Positions 1 to 7,011 of a DNA stretch of 7,015 nt are shown here, one piece after another. The number at the start of each line of letters is the position of its first letter. Position 1 is the first letter of the stretch. Location of the stretch: positions 1 through 7,015 of the forward strand of contig JAJQET010000288.1 in NCBI GenBank assembly GCA_021201515.1, written 5' to 3'. The DNA comes from Clostridiales bacterium. Its GTDB lineage: Bacteria > Bacillota > Clostridia > Oscillospirales > Oscillospiraceae. The notes under the pieces are model-generated. The model was not told the origin of the DNA. It worked only from the letters and a program-made list of their open reading frames with translations, and did no database searches. The translations under genes were made by a program, and so were the position numbers.

Positions 1-1349
1 CCGCCGGACAGGGCGGAGACGGGTTTGAACACGTCCTCCCCCCGGAAGTGGAAGGCCCCCAGCCGGTCCCGGGCCTCCTGGGGGGTGCAGTTCTGCTCGT
101 AGAGCATGGTGTCCACCAGGGAGCGCTCCATGTGGTCAAACCGGACGATCTGGGGCAGGTAGCCGGGGCGGACGGCGGGGCCGAAGTGGATATAGCCGCT
201 GTCCGGCGTCTCCTCCCCCAGGAGGAGCTTCAGGAAGGTGGTTTTGCCGGTGCCGTTGTCCCCCAGCAGGGCGATGCGCTCTCCGCCGGTGACGGAGAGG
301 GAGATGCGGTCAAAAAGGGTGCGGTCCTCATAGGACTTTTTCAGGCCGTCCACGGTGAACACCTCGTCCCCCTGAAAGTCCAGAGAGGTGAAGCCCATGG
401 TCATGGCCCGCTCCTTCCCCACAGGCTTCTCCACGGTTTGCAGCTTCTCCATCCGCTTTTCCATGGAGAAGGCCCGCTTGTACAACTTGTCGTTGCCCAG
501 AAAGGCCCAGAGCTTCATCTTTTCCGCGGCCTCGGTGAGCTGGGCCACCTTGGCCTGCTCCTTTTCGTACTGCCGGAGCCGCTCCTGATAGCGGCGCTCC
601 TTCTCCTCCACATAGAAGGAATAGTTGCCGGAGTAAAACTCCGCCCTGCCGTCCTGAATCTCCACGATGCGCTTCACCACCCGGTCCAGAAAGTACCGGT
701 CGTGGGAGATGGCCAGGACGGTGCCCTTGAAGCTGTCCAGATAGCCCTCCAGCCACTCCACGGCGTGGAGGTCCAGGTGGTTGGTGGGCTCGTCCAGGAG
801 CAAAATGTCCGTGTCCTCCAGAATCAGGCGGCCCAGGTTCACCCGGGTCTTTTCCCCGCCGGACAGCTCCGAAAAGGGCTGCTGCCGCATGGCGGGGGAG
901 ATGCCCAGGCCGTTGGAAACCTTGCCGATCTGCACGTCCAAATCGTAGCCCCCCGCCAGCTGGAAGGCGGCGGAAAGGCTGTCGTAGCGCTGCAGGGTCT
1001 CTTTGGAGGAATCCCCGGCGGCCATTTTGGCGGTGAGGGCCTCCATCTCCCGCTCCATTTTGTGAACGCGGGCGAAGGCGGAGTCCAGCACATCGTCCAC
1101 CGTGTAGCCGTCAGGATAGACCGGAATCTGGGAGATCAGCCCCATCCGCTTCCCGGGGGCCAGGAACACGTCCCCTTCGTCATAGTCGTACTCGCCGGTG
1201 AGGATTTTGAACAGCGTGGTCTTGCCGCAGCCGTTCTTGCCCAGCAGGCCCACCCGCTCGCCGGAGCTGACGTGGAAGGTCAGCCCCCGGAGCACATCCT
1301 CGCCCACGGTGAAGGATTTTGTCAGATTGTTTACAGAGATGTCAATCAT
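1..1349 (-). CDS. ABC-F family ATP-binding protein, partial (C-terminus beyond window)
   Basis: A soluble tandem-ATPase protein of the ABC-F class. Members known experimentally bind the ribosome and act in translation or ribosome protection rather than transport. The 449 visible residues begin MIDISVNNLTKSF. NBD1 has Walker A GKNGCGKTT (residues 37-45), signature LSGGE (162-166), Walker B with DEPTNHLD (about 181-193) and switch His in SHDRYF (215-220). A charged helical linker follows (about 245-315). NBD2 has Walker A GDNGTGKTT (363-371). The frame runs off the window just at the second LSGG (447-449), so roughly 60-200 residues are missing. There are no membrane segments. The ATG at 1349 is chosen because it starts the conserved N-terminal strand and an in-frame TGA lies four codons upstream; a TTG two codons upstream is possible. 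No Shine-Dalgarno is visible in the 12 nt before the ATG, only the hairpin at 1362-1393. It lies 60 nt downstream of murF on the same strand and may be co-transcribed. Subfamily (housekeeping or antibiotic-resistance type) cannot be decided from this part. Confidence 0.95.
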   Translation of the reverse strand, partial: MIDISVNNLTKSFTVGEDVLRGLTFHVSSGERVGLLGKNGCGKTTLFKILTGEYDYDEGDVFLAPGKRMGLISQIPVYPDGYTVDDVLDSAFARVHKMEREMEALTAKMAAGDSSKETLQRYDSLSAAFQLAGGYDLDVQIGKVSNGLGISPAMRQQPFSELSGGEKTRVNLGRLILEDTDILLLDEPTNHLDLHAVEWLEGYLDSFKGTVLAISHDRYFLDRVVKRIVEIQDGRAEFYSGNYSFYVEEKERRYQERLRQYEKEQAKVAQLTEAAEKMKLWAFLGNDKLYKRAFSMEKRMEKLQTVEKPVGKERAMTMGFTSLDFQGDEVFTVDGLKKSYEDRTLFDRISLSVTGGERIALLGDNGTGKTTFLKLLLGEETPDSGYIHFGPAVRPGYLPQIVRFDHMERSLVDTMLYEQNCTPQEARDRLGAFHFRGEDVFKPVSALSG

Positions 1350-1361
1350 GGTCAACAGTCA

Positions 1362-1393
1362 GGTACACCACAGCGAGAGCGCCGCAGTGTACC
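1362..1393 (-). promoter_or_regulatory. Stable RNA hairpin between murF and the ABC-F gene
   Basis: Read on the minus strand, arms GGTACACTGCGGCG and CGCTGTGGTGTACC close over a CTCT loop, giving 14 continuous pairs of which three are G-U. In the plus-strand RNA the same three positions would be A-C mismatches, so the fold suits the minus transcript. There is no T-run after it (TGACTGTTGACC follows, then the ABC-F ATG), so it is not a standard intrinsic terminator. It begins 16 nt after the murF stop and ends 12 nt before the ABC-F start, where a ribosome binding site would normally sit. It could be a processing site, an mRNA-stability element, or a translation or attenuation control for the ABC-F gene. 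The structure is visible; the role is inferred. Confidence 0.6.
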
Positions 1394-1409
1394 GATAAAG
1401 AGAATATGG

Positions 1410-2810
<1,401 letters not shown>

Positions 2811-2815
2811 GCTGC

Positions 2816-3865
2816 TTAGCCCTTTCTAACCTCCAGCGAGGCGCGGATGATGGTTTCACACAGGTCGCCGTAGCTCAGACCCGTCACGGCAGCCTCCTGG
2901 GGCACCAGGCTGGTGGGGGTCATGCCGGGGAGGGTGTTGATCTCCAGGAACCAGGGGGTGCCGTCCGGGGTGACGATGAAGTCCGCCCGGGCGTAGACCG
3001 CCATGCCCACCGCCTCAAAGACGGTTTTGGTGTCCTTCGCCAGCCGTTCCTCCCACTCCGGGGGGATGGGGGCGGGGGTGGTCTCAATGGCCGCGCCGGG
3101 CTGGTACTTGTTCTCGTAGTCGTAGAAGCCCTGTTTGGGGACGATTTCAATGGAGGGCAGGGCGTGGTTCACCAGGTAGCCCACCTGAATCTCCCGGCCC
3201 GCCACATACTGCTCCAGCACCACGTCGCCTCCCAGGCCCAGGCAGGAGGTCAGCGCGGCCTTTAGCTCCTCCTCCGTCTCCGCAATGGAGACGCCGATGG
3301 AGCTGCCGGAGGCCAGAGGCTTCACCACCACCGGCAGGGGGGTACGGGCGACAATGGCAGGGATGTCCTCCAACCTGTAGGAAACCTTTTCCCAGGCGGG
3401 GGTTTTGACGCCGGTGGGGGCCACCAGCTTCTTGGTCAGGTCCTTATCCATGGCGATGGCCGCCCCCACGAAGCCGGAGCCGGTGAAGGGGATGCCCAGG
3501 GTCTCCAGGGTGGCCTGCACCCGGCCGTCCTCGCCGCAGGCCCCGTGGAGGGCCAGAAAGACGATGCCCGCCATCTGGCACAGCTCCAGCACACCCGCCC
3601 CAAAGAGGCTGTCGGACTGGAGCTTCCGGCCCCGTTTCAGGGCCTCCAGGTCAGGGGCCACGGAGGGCACCTTCCGCCAGCTGTCCGGGATGGGGGCGGA
3701 GAACAGGGCCTCCAGGGTGCAGTCCTGCTCCTCCATTCCCAGATACATATCGATCAGTGCCACCTGATGGCCCCGCTCCCGCAGGGCGGCGGCAATCATC
3801 GTGCCGGAGGAGCGGGCCACGTCCCGCTCCGGGCTGAGCCCGCCGGTCAATACAACAATTTTCAT
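2816..3865 (-). CDS. ddl: D-alanine--D-alanine ligase (Ddl)
   Basis: ATP-grasp enzyme that joins two D-alanines to make the dipeptide used by MurF, encoded next. It has 349 aa, normal for Ddl. Visible motifs are the N-terminal GGLSPERDVA (8-17), HGACGEDGRVQ (107-117), the ATP-binding loop KPLASGSSIGVS (182-193), the omega-loop FYDYENKY (247-254), ARADF (292-296) and the Mg-binding C-terminal EINTLPGMTPTS (308-319). By eye, the E. coli DdlB triad Glu15/Ser150/Tyr216 corresponds to Glu13, Ser188 and Tyr254. Tyr at the last position marks D-Ala-D-Ala rather than D-Ala-D-Lac synthesis. An in-frame ATG exists at 4093, but that extension would run through the ddl promoter. The chosen ATG at 3865 has GGAGG at 3874-3878 with 8 nt spacing and starts the family's MKIVVLTGG strand. 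It is the first gene of the ddl-murF operon. Confidence 0.97.
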   Translation of the reverse strand: MKIVVLTGGLSPERDVARSSGTMIAAALRERGHQVALIDMYLGMEEQDCTLEALFSAPIPDSWRKVPSVAPDLEALKRGRKLQSDSLFGAGVLELCQMAGIVFLALHGACGEDGRVQATLETLGIPFTGSGFVGAAIAMDKDLTKKLVAPTGVKTPAWEKVSYRLEDIPAIVARTPLPVVVKPLASGSSIGVSIAETEEELKAALTSCLGLGGDVVLEQYVAGREIQVGYLVNHALPSIEIVPKQGFYDYENKYQPGAAIETTPAPIPPEWEERLAKDTKTVFEAVGMAVYARADFIVTPDGTPWFLEINTLPGMTPTSLVPQEAAVTGLSYGDLCETIIRASLEVRKG

Positions 3866-3873
3866 GAAGGATA

Positions 3874-3878
3874 CCTCC
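3874..3878 (-). promoter_or_regulatory. Ribosome binding site of ddl
   Basis: GGAGG on the minus strand, 8 nt before the ATG at 3865. It fixes the ddl start and rules against the longer in-frame extension to 4093. Confidence 0.85.
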
Positions 3879-3926
3879 ATCTGTGCGCCCGCCGAACCGG
3901 GGCAGGGCGCGGAAACATACAGTATT

Positions 3927-3955
3927 ACTATAGCATATTCCGGGAAAAAGCACAA
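3927..3955 (-). promoter_or_regulatory. Promoter of the ddl-murF operon
   Basis: On the minus strand a TTGTGC -35 element (3950-3955) is followed by a 17-nt spacer and TATAGT -10 (3927-3932). A TGC just before the -10 makes an extended -10. The -35 is weak (three of six consensus bases), while the -10 matches five of six. Transcription would begin near 3920, leaving a leader of about 55 nt with GGAGG near its 3' end. This is the only good promoter seen upstream of ddl. It probably serves ddl and murF, and perhaps the ABC-F gene by read-through. Confidence 0.7.
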
Positions 3956-4039
3956 TAGTTTGAACGCTGAATTTCCGGGTAAAAGCGGGGGCAGCGGAGG
4001 AAGAAACTGCGACGAAATATTTTTTGCAACCGTATGTGC

Positions 4040-4087
4040 AGGGGCAGGGAGTGAACCGAAATTGCCGAAAGAATCCTTTCTGCCCCT
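4040..4087. promoter_or_regulatory. Operator-like inverted repeats next to the rightward promoter
   Basis: Two dyads lie immediately upstream of, or touching, the -35 of the plus-strand promoter. AGGGGCAG (4040-4047) is inverted as CTGCCCCT (4080-4087), the last base being the first T of the -35. Nested beside it is GAAAG-N4-CTTTC (4067-4080). A direct CCGAAA repeat (4056-4061 and 4065-4070, 9-nt period) falls in the same stretch. A related GGGGCAGGG occurs at 3899-3907 in the ddl leader and again at 4041-4049. Placement suits an activator or repressor site, but the sequence is GC-rich and short dyads can arise by chance. Confidence 0.35.
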
Positions 4088-4115
4088 TGACAACGGCGGA
4101 ACTCTGTGCTAAAAT
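4087..4115 (+). promoter_or_regulatory. Strong sigma-70/sigma-A promoter for the phage-tail-like gene
   Basis: A perfect -35 TTGACA (4087-4092), 17-nt spacer and -10 TAAAAT (4110-4115, five of six), with TGC before the -10 as an extended element. It is the best promoter in the window. The start point should be near 4122, giving a leader of about 82 nt before the ATG at 4204. It is divergent from the ddl promoter, with about 130 bp between the two -35 boxes. Confidence 0.82.
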
Positions 4116-4122
4116 ACAGTTA

Positions 4123-4157
4123 TCACCAAACGGAGATACACAGAAACCGTACGGTGA
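4123..4157 (+). promoter_or_regulatory. Imperfect leader hairpin with palindrome
   Basis: Just after the predicted transcription start, TCACC (4123-4127) can pair with GGTGA (4153-4157). CGG (4131-4133) can pair with CCG (4147-4149), with a 3-by-3 internal loop between the two helices. The right side contains the perfect DNA palindrome ACCGTACGGT (4146-4155). This may be an RNA control element or a protein site acting after initiation. The helices are short, so support is modest. Confidence 0.3.
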
Positions 4158-4180
4158 ATCATCAACCTTCCCAGAAACTG

Positions 4181-4188
4181 AAAGGAGG
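4181..4188 (+). promoter_or_regulatory. Ribosome binding site of the phage-tail-like gene
   Basis: AAAGGAGG is a near-perfect Shine-Dalgarno, but it sits 15 nt from the ATG at 4204, longer than the usual 5-10. There is no in-frame start codon between the two. It still supports starting at 4204 rather than upstream. Confidence 0.7.
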
Positions 4189-4203
4189 AACCCCAGCAGA
4201 AAT

Positions 4204-4575
4204 ATGACCGTGACAGATTTGACCATCGGCGGCGTGACGATGCCCACCCCTGCCCTGGAGGGGCTGACCATCACCCGGGAAAAAATCTGGTCGTCCGACA
4301 CCGGGCGCACCGCCACCGGGAAAATGGTGGGCACCATTGTGGCCGTCAAGACAAAAGTAGCCATCAAGTGGCCGGTGCTGACCATGGACGAGGTGGAGAC
4401 CATTGAAAATGCCGTCAGCTCGTCCACCCCCTTTGTGACCATGACCTACACCGACATGACCGGCACAGCGTCCACAAAGACGGTGTACTTCGGCACGCCG
4501 TCCTACACCGTGTACAGCTACGCAGACGGCACCCAGTATGTGAAGGACGTGACGGTGGACGGCGTAGAGCAGTAA
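4204..4575 (+). CDS. Small phage tail-module-like protein (DUF6711-like), stand-alone
   Basis: A 123-aa protein with no signal peptide, membrane segment or cysteine. It is unusually rich in threonine (26 of 123) and valine and looks all-beta. The layout is an N-terminal strand IGGVTMPTP (8-16), then SSDTGRTATGKMVG (30-43), KVAIKWPVLTMDEVETI (51-67), PFVTMTYTDM (76-85), KTVYFG (92-97) and a C-terminal strand ending DGVEQ. This order (a 'V-x-MPTP' start, 'R-x-A-x-G' turn, K-W-x-x-L segment, 'F-x-V-x-Y-x-D' strand, K-x-x-Y-x-G strand) is what I recall from small proteins in tail modules of Firmicute siphophages, annotated DUF6711. The match is from memory and unverified. Exact function is unknown, probably a structural tail component or a domesticated relative. 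The ORF is open upstream to 4024 in frame, but that part contains the promoter and Shine-Dalgarno. It has its own promoter and terminator and no phage genes beside it. Confidence 0.75.
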   Translation: MTVTDLTIGGVTMPTPALEGLTITREKIWSSDTGRTATGKMVGTIVAVKTKVAIKWPVLTMDEVETIENAVSSSTPFVTMTYTDMTGTASTKTVYFGTPSYTVYSYADGTQYVKDVTVDGVEQ

Positions 4576-4598
4576 CCCGGCCCTTCCCCAAAAACAGG

Positions 4599-4633
4599 CG
4601 CTGCCCGAAGGAACTCCTTCGGGCAGCGTTTTT
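4599..4633 (+). terminator. Intrinsic terminator, probably bidirectional
   Basis: Arms CGCTGCCCGAAGG (4599-4611) and CCTTCGGGCAGCG (4616-4628) form a perfect 13-bp stem over an AACT loop, followed by TTTTT (4629-4633). It lies 23 nt after the stop of the phage-tail-like gene. On the minus strand the same stem is followed by CCTG and then TTTTT (AAAAA at 4590-4594 on plus), so it can also end transcription of the convergent hydratase gene, whose stop is at 4646. The minus-strand function is less sure because of the 4-nt gap before the T-run. Confidence 0.93.
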
Positions 4634-4645
4634 ATGACCTGCGTA

Positions 4646-6910
4646 TTACAAATCCTGGGCGTAGTAGTTCATCAGGCAGCCGGCCAGCACCACGTCCCGC
4701 TCCTCCCGGGTCATGCCGGGGAGCCGGAGGGTCAGGCTGGTGGCCTTGACGCCGTCCTCGCCGGGCTGGAGCAGGGTGGCCGGAACGGTTTCCGCATCGC
4801 CCTCCAGGGCGGCTTTGATGCCGGGGACATACAGCTTGTCGCCGGGCTGGATGTTCAGCGCGGCCACATCGGGGACGATGAAGGGCAGCATGCCCCAGTT
4901 CACCACGTTGGAGCGGTACCGCTTGGTGGCGTACTCCGCCGCCACGTTGGCCACGCCTCCCAGTACCCGCTGGCAGGAGGCAGCCTGCTCCCGGGCGGAG
5001 CCATCGCCGGGCTTCAGGGCCATGACGAAGGAGCCCAGGCCGGTGGTGGCGGGGTCATAGCCCTCCAGGGCGGCCAGCACTTCCTCGTCATAGTCGCCAG
5101 CCCGGCGCTTCAGCTCCACCGCCTTAACCGCCTTGGCCCGGCCCACATAGGCGGGGTCCTTGCGGCTCAGGGCAAACTCGCTGAGGCGGAGGGGGTTGGA
5201 GCGGTAGGAGGAGGTGTCGCCGGAGGGGATCAGCTCATCGGTGGTAGTCACCGGGTCGTAGATGGCGCTGGCGGCGGTCATCAGCAGGTTCTCCGGCAGG
5301 GCGATCTGCTCCGGCCAGTCGGTGATGTTGGGGCCAAAGACCAGCTCTGTCTCCGGCTTGGGGTTGCCCACGCCGAAGTAGACCCTGGCCTTGTAGGCGG
5401 AGTCGTCATACTCGTAAGGCTCCCAGGCGGGGTCGGCGGGGACATCCGGCAGCTCGGTGGCTGCGGTCAGCGCGCCGCCGTTCAGCACAGTGGCGGCGAT
5501 GGAGCGGGCGTCCATCAGGCCCACATAGGAGATCTGGCCGTCGGCGGGCTTGGAGCCCTCCCGGTTGGGGAAGTTCCGGGTGGAGTGGCGGATGGAGAAG
5601 CCGCCGTTTGCGGGCACGTCCCCTGCGCCGAAGCAGGGGCCACAGAAGCAGCTGCGGACACTGACGCCGGCGGCCAGCAGGTCGGTGATTGCCCCGTTTT
5701 TGGACAGGGCCAGGAAGGCGGGCATACTGCCGGGGTAGACGCTGAGCCACAGGGCGTCGCTGTCCAGCGCTCTGCCCTTCAGCATCTCTCGCACCCGCAT
5801 GATGTTCTGGTAGGTGCCGCCGGAGCAGCCTGCCACCACGGCCTGATCCACATAGAACTTGCCGTCCCGCACCTTTTCCGTCAGGCTGGTGGGGGGCGTT
5901 TTCAGCTTGAACTGGCGGACAGTGGCCTGGTCTACCTCGTGGAGGATGTCCATCATGTTGGCCTTGAAGTCGGCAATGGTGAAGGTGTTGGAGGGGTGGA
6001 AGGGCAGGGCGATCATGGGCTCCTCCGAGCTGAGGTCGATGGTGATGACATCGTCATAGTAGGCCCCATCCCGGGGGGCCAGCTCTTTGTAGTCCTCACC
6101 CCGGCCCAGGGTGGTGAGGTACCGCTTCACCGTGTCGTCGGTGGACCAGATGGAGCTGAGGCAGGAGGTCTCGGTGGTCATCACGTCAATGCCGCACCGG
6201 TACTCCATGGCCAGGTTGGCCACGCCGGGGCCGAAGAACTCCATAACGCTGTTCTTGACGATGCCCTTGGCGAAGGTGGCCCCCACCAGATGGAGGGCGA
6301 TGTCCTGAGGACCCACGCCGGGGCGGGGCTTGCCGGTGAGGTAGATGGCGATCACTCTGGGGTAAGCGATGTCATAGGTGCGGTTTAAAAGCTGCTTCAC
6401 CAACTCCGGGCCGCCCTCGCCCATGGCCATGGTACCGAAGGCGCCGTAACGGGTGTGGCTGTCGGAGCCGAGGATCATCTTGCCGCCGCCGGCATAGCGC
6501 TCCCGCATATAGGAGTGAATGACACTCTGGTGGGCGGGGACGAACTCTCCGCCGTACTTCTTGGCGGCGGAGAGGCCGAACACATGGTCGTCCTCATTGA
6601 TGGTGCCGCCCACGGCGCACAGGCTGTTGTGGCAGTTGGTCAGGACGTAGGGGAGGGGGAACTCCTTCAAACCGGAGGCCCGGGCGGTCTGGATGATGCC
6701 CACATAGGTGATGTCGTGGGAGGCCATGGCGTCGAAGCGGAGCTTCAGCGCATCCATATCGTCCGTGGTGTTATGGCTCTTCAAAATGCCATAGGACATG
6801 GTGCCCTTTTTGGCCTCCTCCGGGGCGGGCAGCCCGGCGGCGGCCGCCTCTGCGGCAGGGATAAAGCGCCCGCCGGAATAGTAAGCGCCGGAGTGCAAAA
6901 CAGATAACAT
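4646..6910 (-). CDS. Aconitase-superfamily hydratase (YbhJ-like), substrate unknown
   Basis: A cytoplasmic [4Fe-4S] hydro-lyase-type protein of 754 aa, close in length to mitochondrial-type aconitase and E. coli YbhJ. The catalytic region shows GSDSHT (148-153), cysteines in AGCSGG (Cys362) and FCGPCFG (Cys423, Cys426) as cluster ligands, and RNFPNREGSK (445-454), with Arg445 and Arg450 matching mitochondrial Arg447 and Arg452. The swivel domain begins around IPSGDTSSYRSNPL (561-574) and carries GDGSAREQA (635-643), with Ser638 and Arg640 matching Ser642 and Arg644, then NWGMLPF (671-677). Two aconitase hallmarks differ: HCDH appears as NCHN (92-95) and GSCTN as AGCSG. Substrate is therefore uncertain and I give no symbol. 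The ATG at 6910 is chosen because GGAGG (6919-6923) lies 8 nt upstream; an ATG at 6916 is too close to it, and a TTG at 6925 overlaps it. It is monocistronic in view, with its own promoter and terminator. Confidence 0.9.
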   Translation of the reverse strand: MLSVLHSGAYYSGGRFIPAAEAAAAGLPAPEEAKKGTMSYGILKSHNTTDDMDALKLRFDAMASHDITYVGIIQTARASGLKEFPLPYVLTNCHNSLCAVGGTINEDDHVFGLSAAKKYGGEFVPAHQSVIHSYMRERYAGGGKMILGSDSHTRYGAFGTMAMGEGGPELVKQLLNRTYDIAYPRVIAIYLTGKPRPGVGPQDIALHLVGATFAKGIVKNSVMEFFGPGVANLAMEYRCGIDVMTTETSCLSSIWSTDDTVKRYLTTLGRGEDYKELAPRDGAYYDDVITIDLSSEEPMIALPFHPSNTFTIADFKANMMDILHEVDQATVRQFKLKTPPTSLTEKVRDGKFYVDQAVVAGCSGGTYQNIMRVREMLKGRALDSDALWLSVYPGSMPAFLALSKNGAITDLLAAGVSVRSCFCGPCFGAGDVPANGGFSIRHSTRNFPNREGSKPADGQISYVGLMDARSIAATVLNGGALTAATELPDVPADPAWEPYEYDDSAYKARVYFGVGNPKPETELVFGPNITDWPEQIALPENLLMTAASAIYDPVTTTDELIPSGDTSSYRSNPLRLSEFALSRKDPAYVGRAKAVKAVELKRRAGDYDEEVLAALEGYDPATTGLGSFVMALKPGDGSAREQAASCQRVLGGVANVAAEYATKRYRSNVVNWGMLPFIVPDVAALNIQPGDKLYVPGIKAALEGDAETVPATLLQPGEDGVKATSLTLRLPGMTREERDVVLAGCLMNYYAQDL

Positions 6911-6918
6911 GGTCATTA

Positions 6919-6923
6919 CCTCC
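6919..6923 (-). promoter_or_regulatory. Ribosome binding site of the hydratase gene
   Basis: GGAGG on the minus strand, 8 nt before the ATG at 6910. It decides between three closely spaced starts (TTG 6925, ATG 6916, ATG 6910) in favour of the last. Confidence 0.82.
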
Positions 6924-6955
6924 AAAGGGAATCAGGACAAACATACTGCACCCTC

Positions 6956-6984
6956 AGTATAACAAAAGACGAGGAAAGTTGCAA
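6956..6984 (-). promoter_or_regulatory. Promoter of the hydratase gene
   Basis: On the minus strand a TTGCAA -35 (6979-6984, four of six consensus) is followed by 17 nt and a TATACT -10 (6956-6961, five of six). Transcription would begin near 6949, giving a leader of about 39 nt that holds the GGAGG. No operator dyad is obvious in the short leader. Confidence 0.75.
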
Positions 6985-6997
6985 CCGCCAATGCTGC

Positions 6998-7011
6998 AAA
7001 AAAAAGAAAAA
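6998..7011 (-). promoter_or_regulatory. A/T tract upstream of the hydratase promoter
   Basis: A run of eight A, one G and five A on the plus strand (T-rich on minus) lies about 14-27 bp upstream of the -35. It could be an UP element contacted by RNA polymerase alpha subunits, or the T-tail of a terminator for a minus-strand gene whose hairpin lies beyond the right edge. The window ends too soon to decide. Confidence 0.35.

Noticed and set aside
3975..4025. GCAG/CTGC stem followed by ATATTTTTT as a possible plus-strand terminator
   Set aside because: Only a 4-bp stem with a long loop, and no plus-strand gene upstream that would need it.
3866..4093. N-terminal extension of ddl to an ATG at 4093
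   Set aside because: The extension runs through the ddl promoter and has no family similarity; GGAGG with correct spacing marks the ATG at 3865.
4024..4203. N-terminal extension of the phage-like gene to an ATG at 4024
   Set aside because: It would include the TTGACA/TAAAAT promoter and the Shine-Dalgarno as coding sequence; the recognisable domain begins at the ATG at 4204.
4634..6388. A 584-codon plus-strand open frame opposite the hydratase gene
   Set aside because: Same shadow composition, no motif, and it begins on the tail of the intrinsic terminator with no ribosome binding site. The minus strand encodes the intact aconitase-fold protein.
6455..6907. A 150-codon plus-strand open frame near the right end
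   Set aside because: Antisense shadow of the hydratase N-terminal half, with no independent signals.
6981..6997. Small GCAAC/GCTGC hairpin next to the A tract
   Set aside because: Five pairs at most, and on neither strand is it followed by a T-run, so it is not a terminator for visible transcripts.
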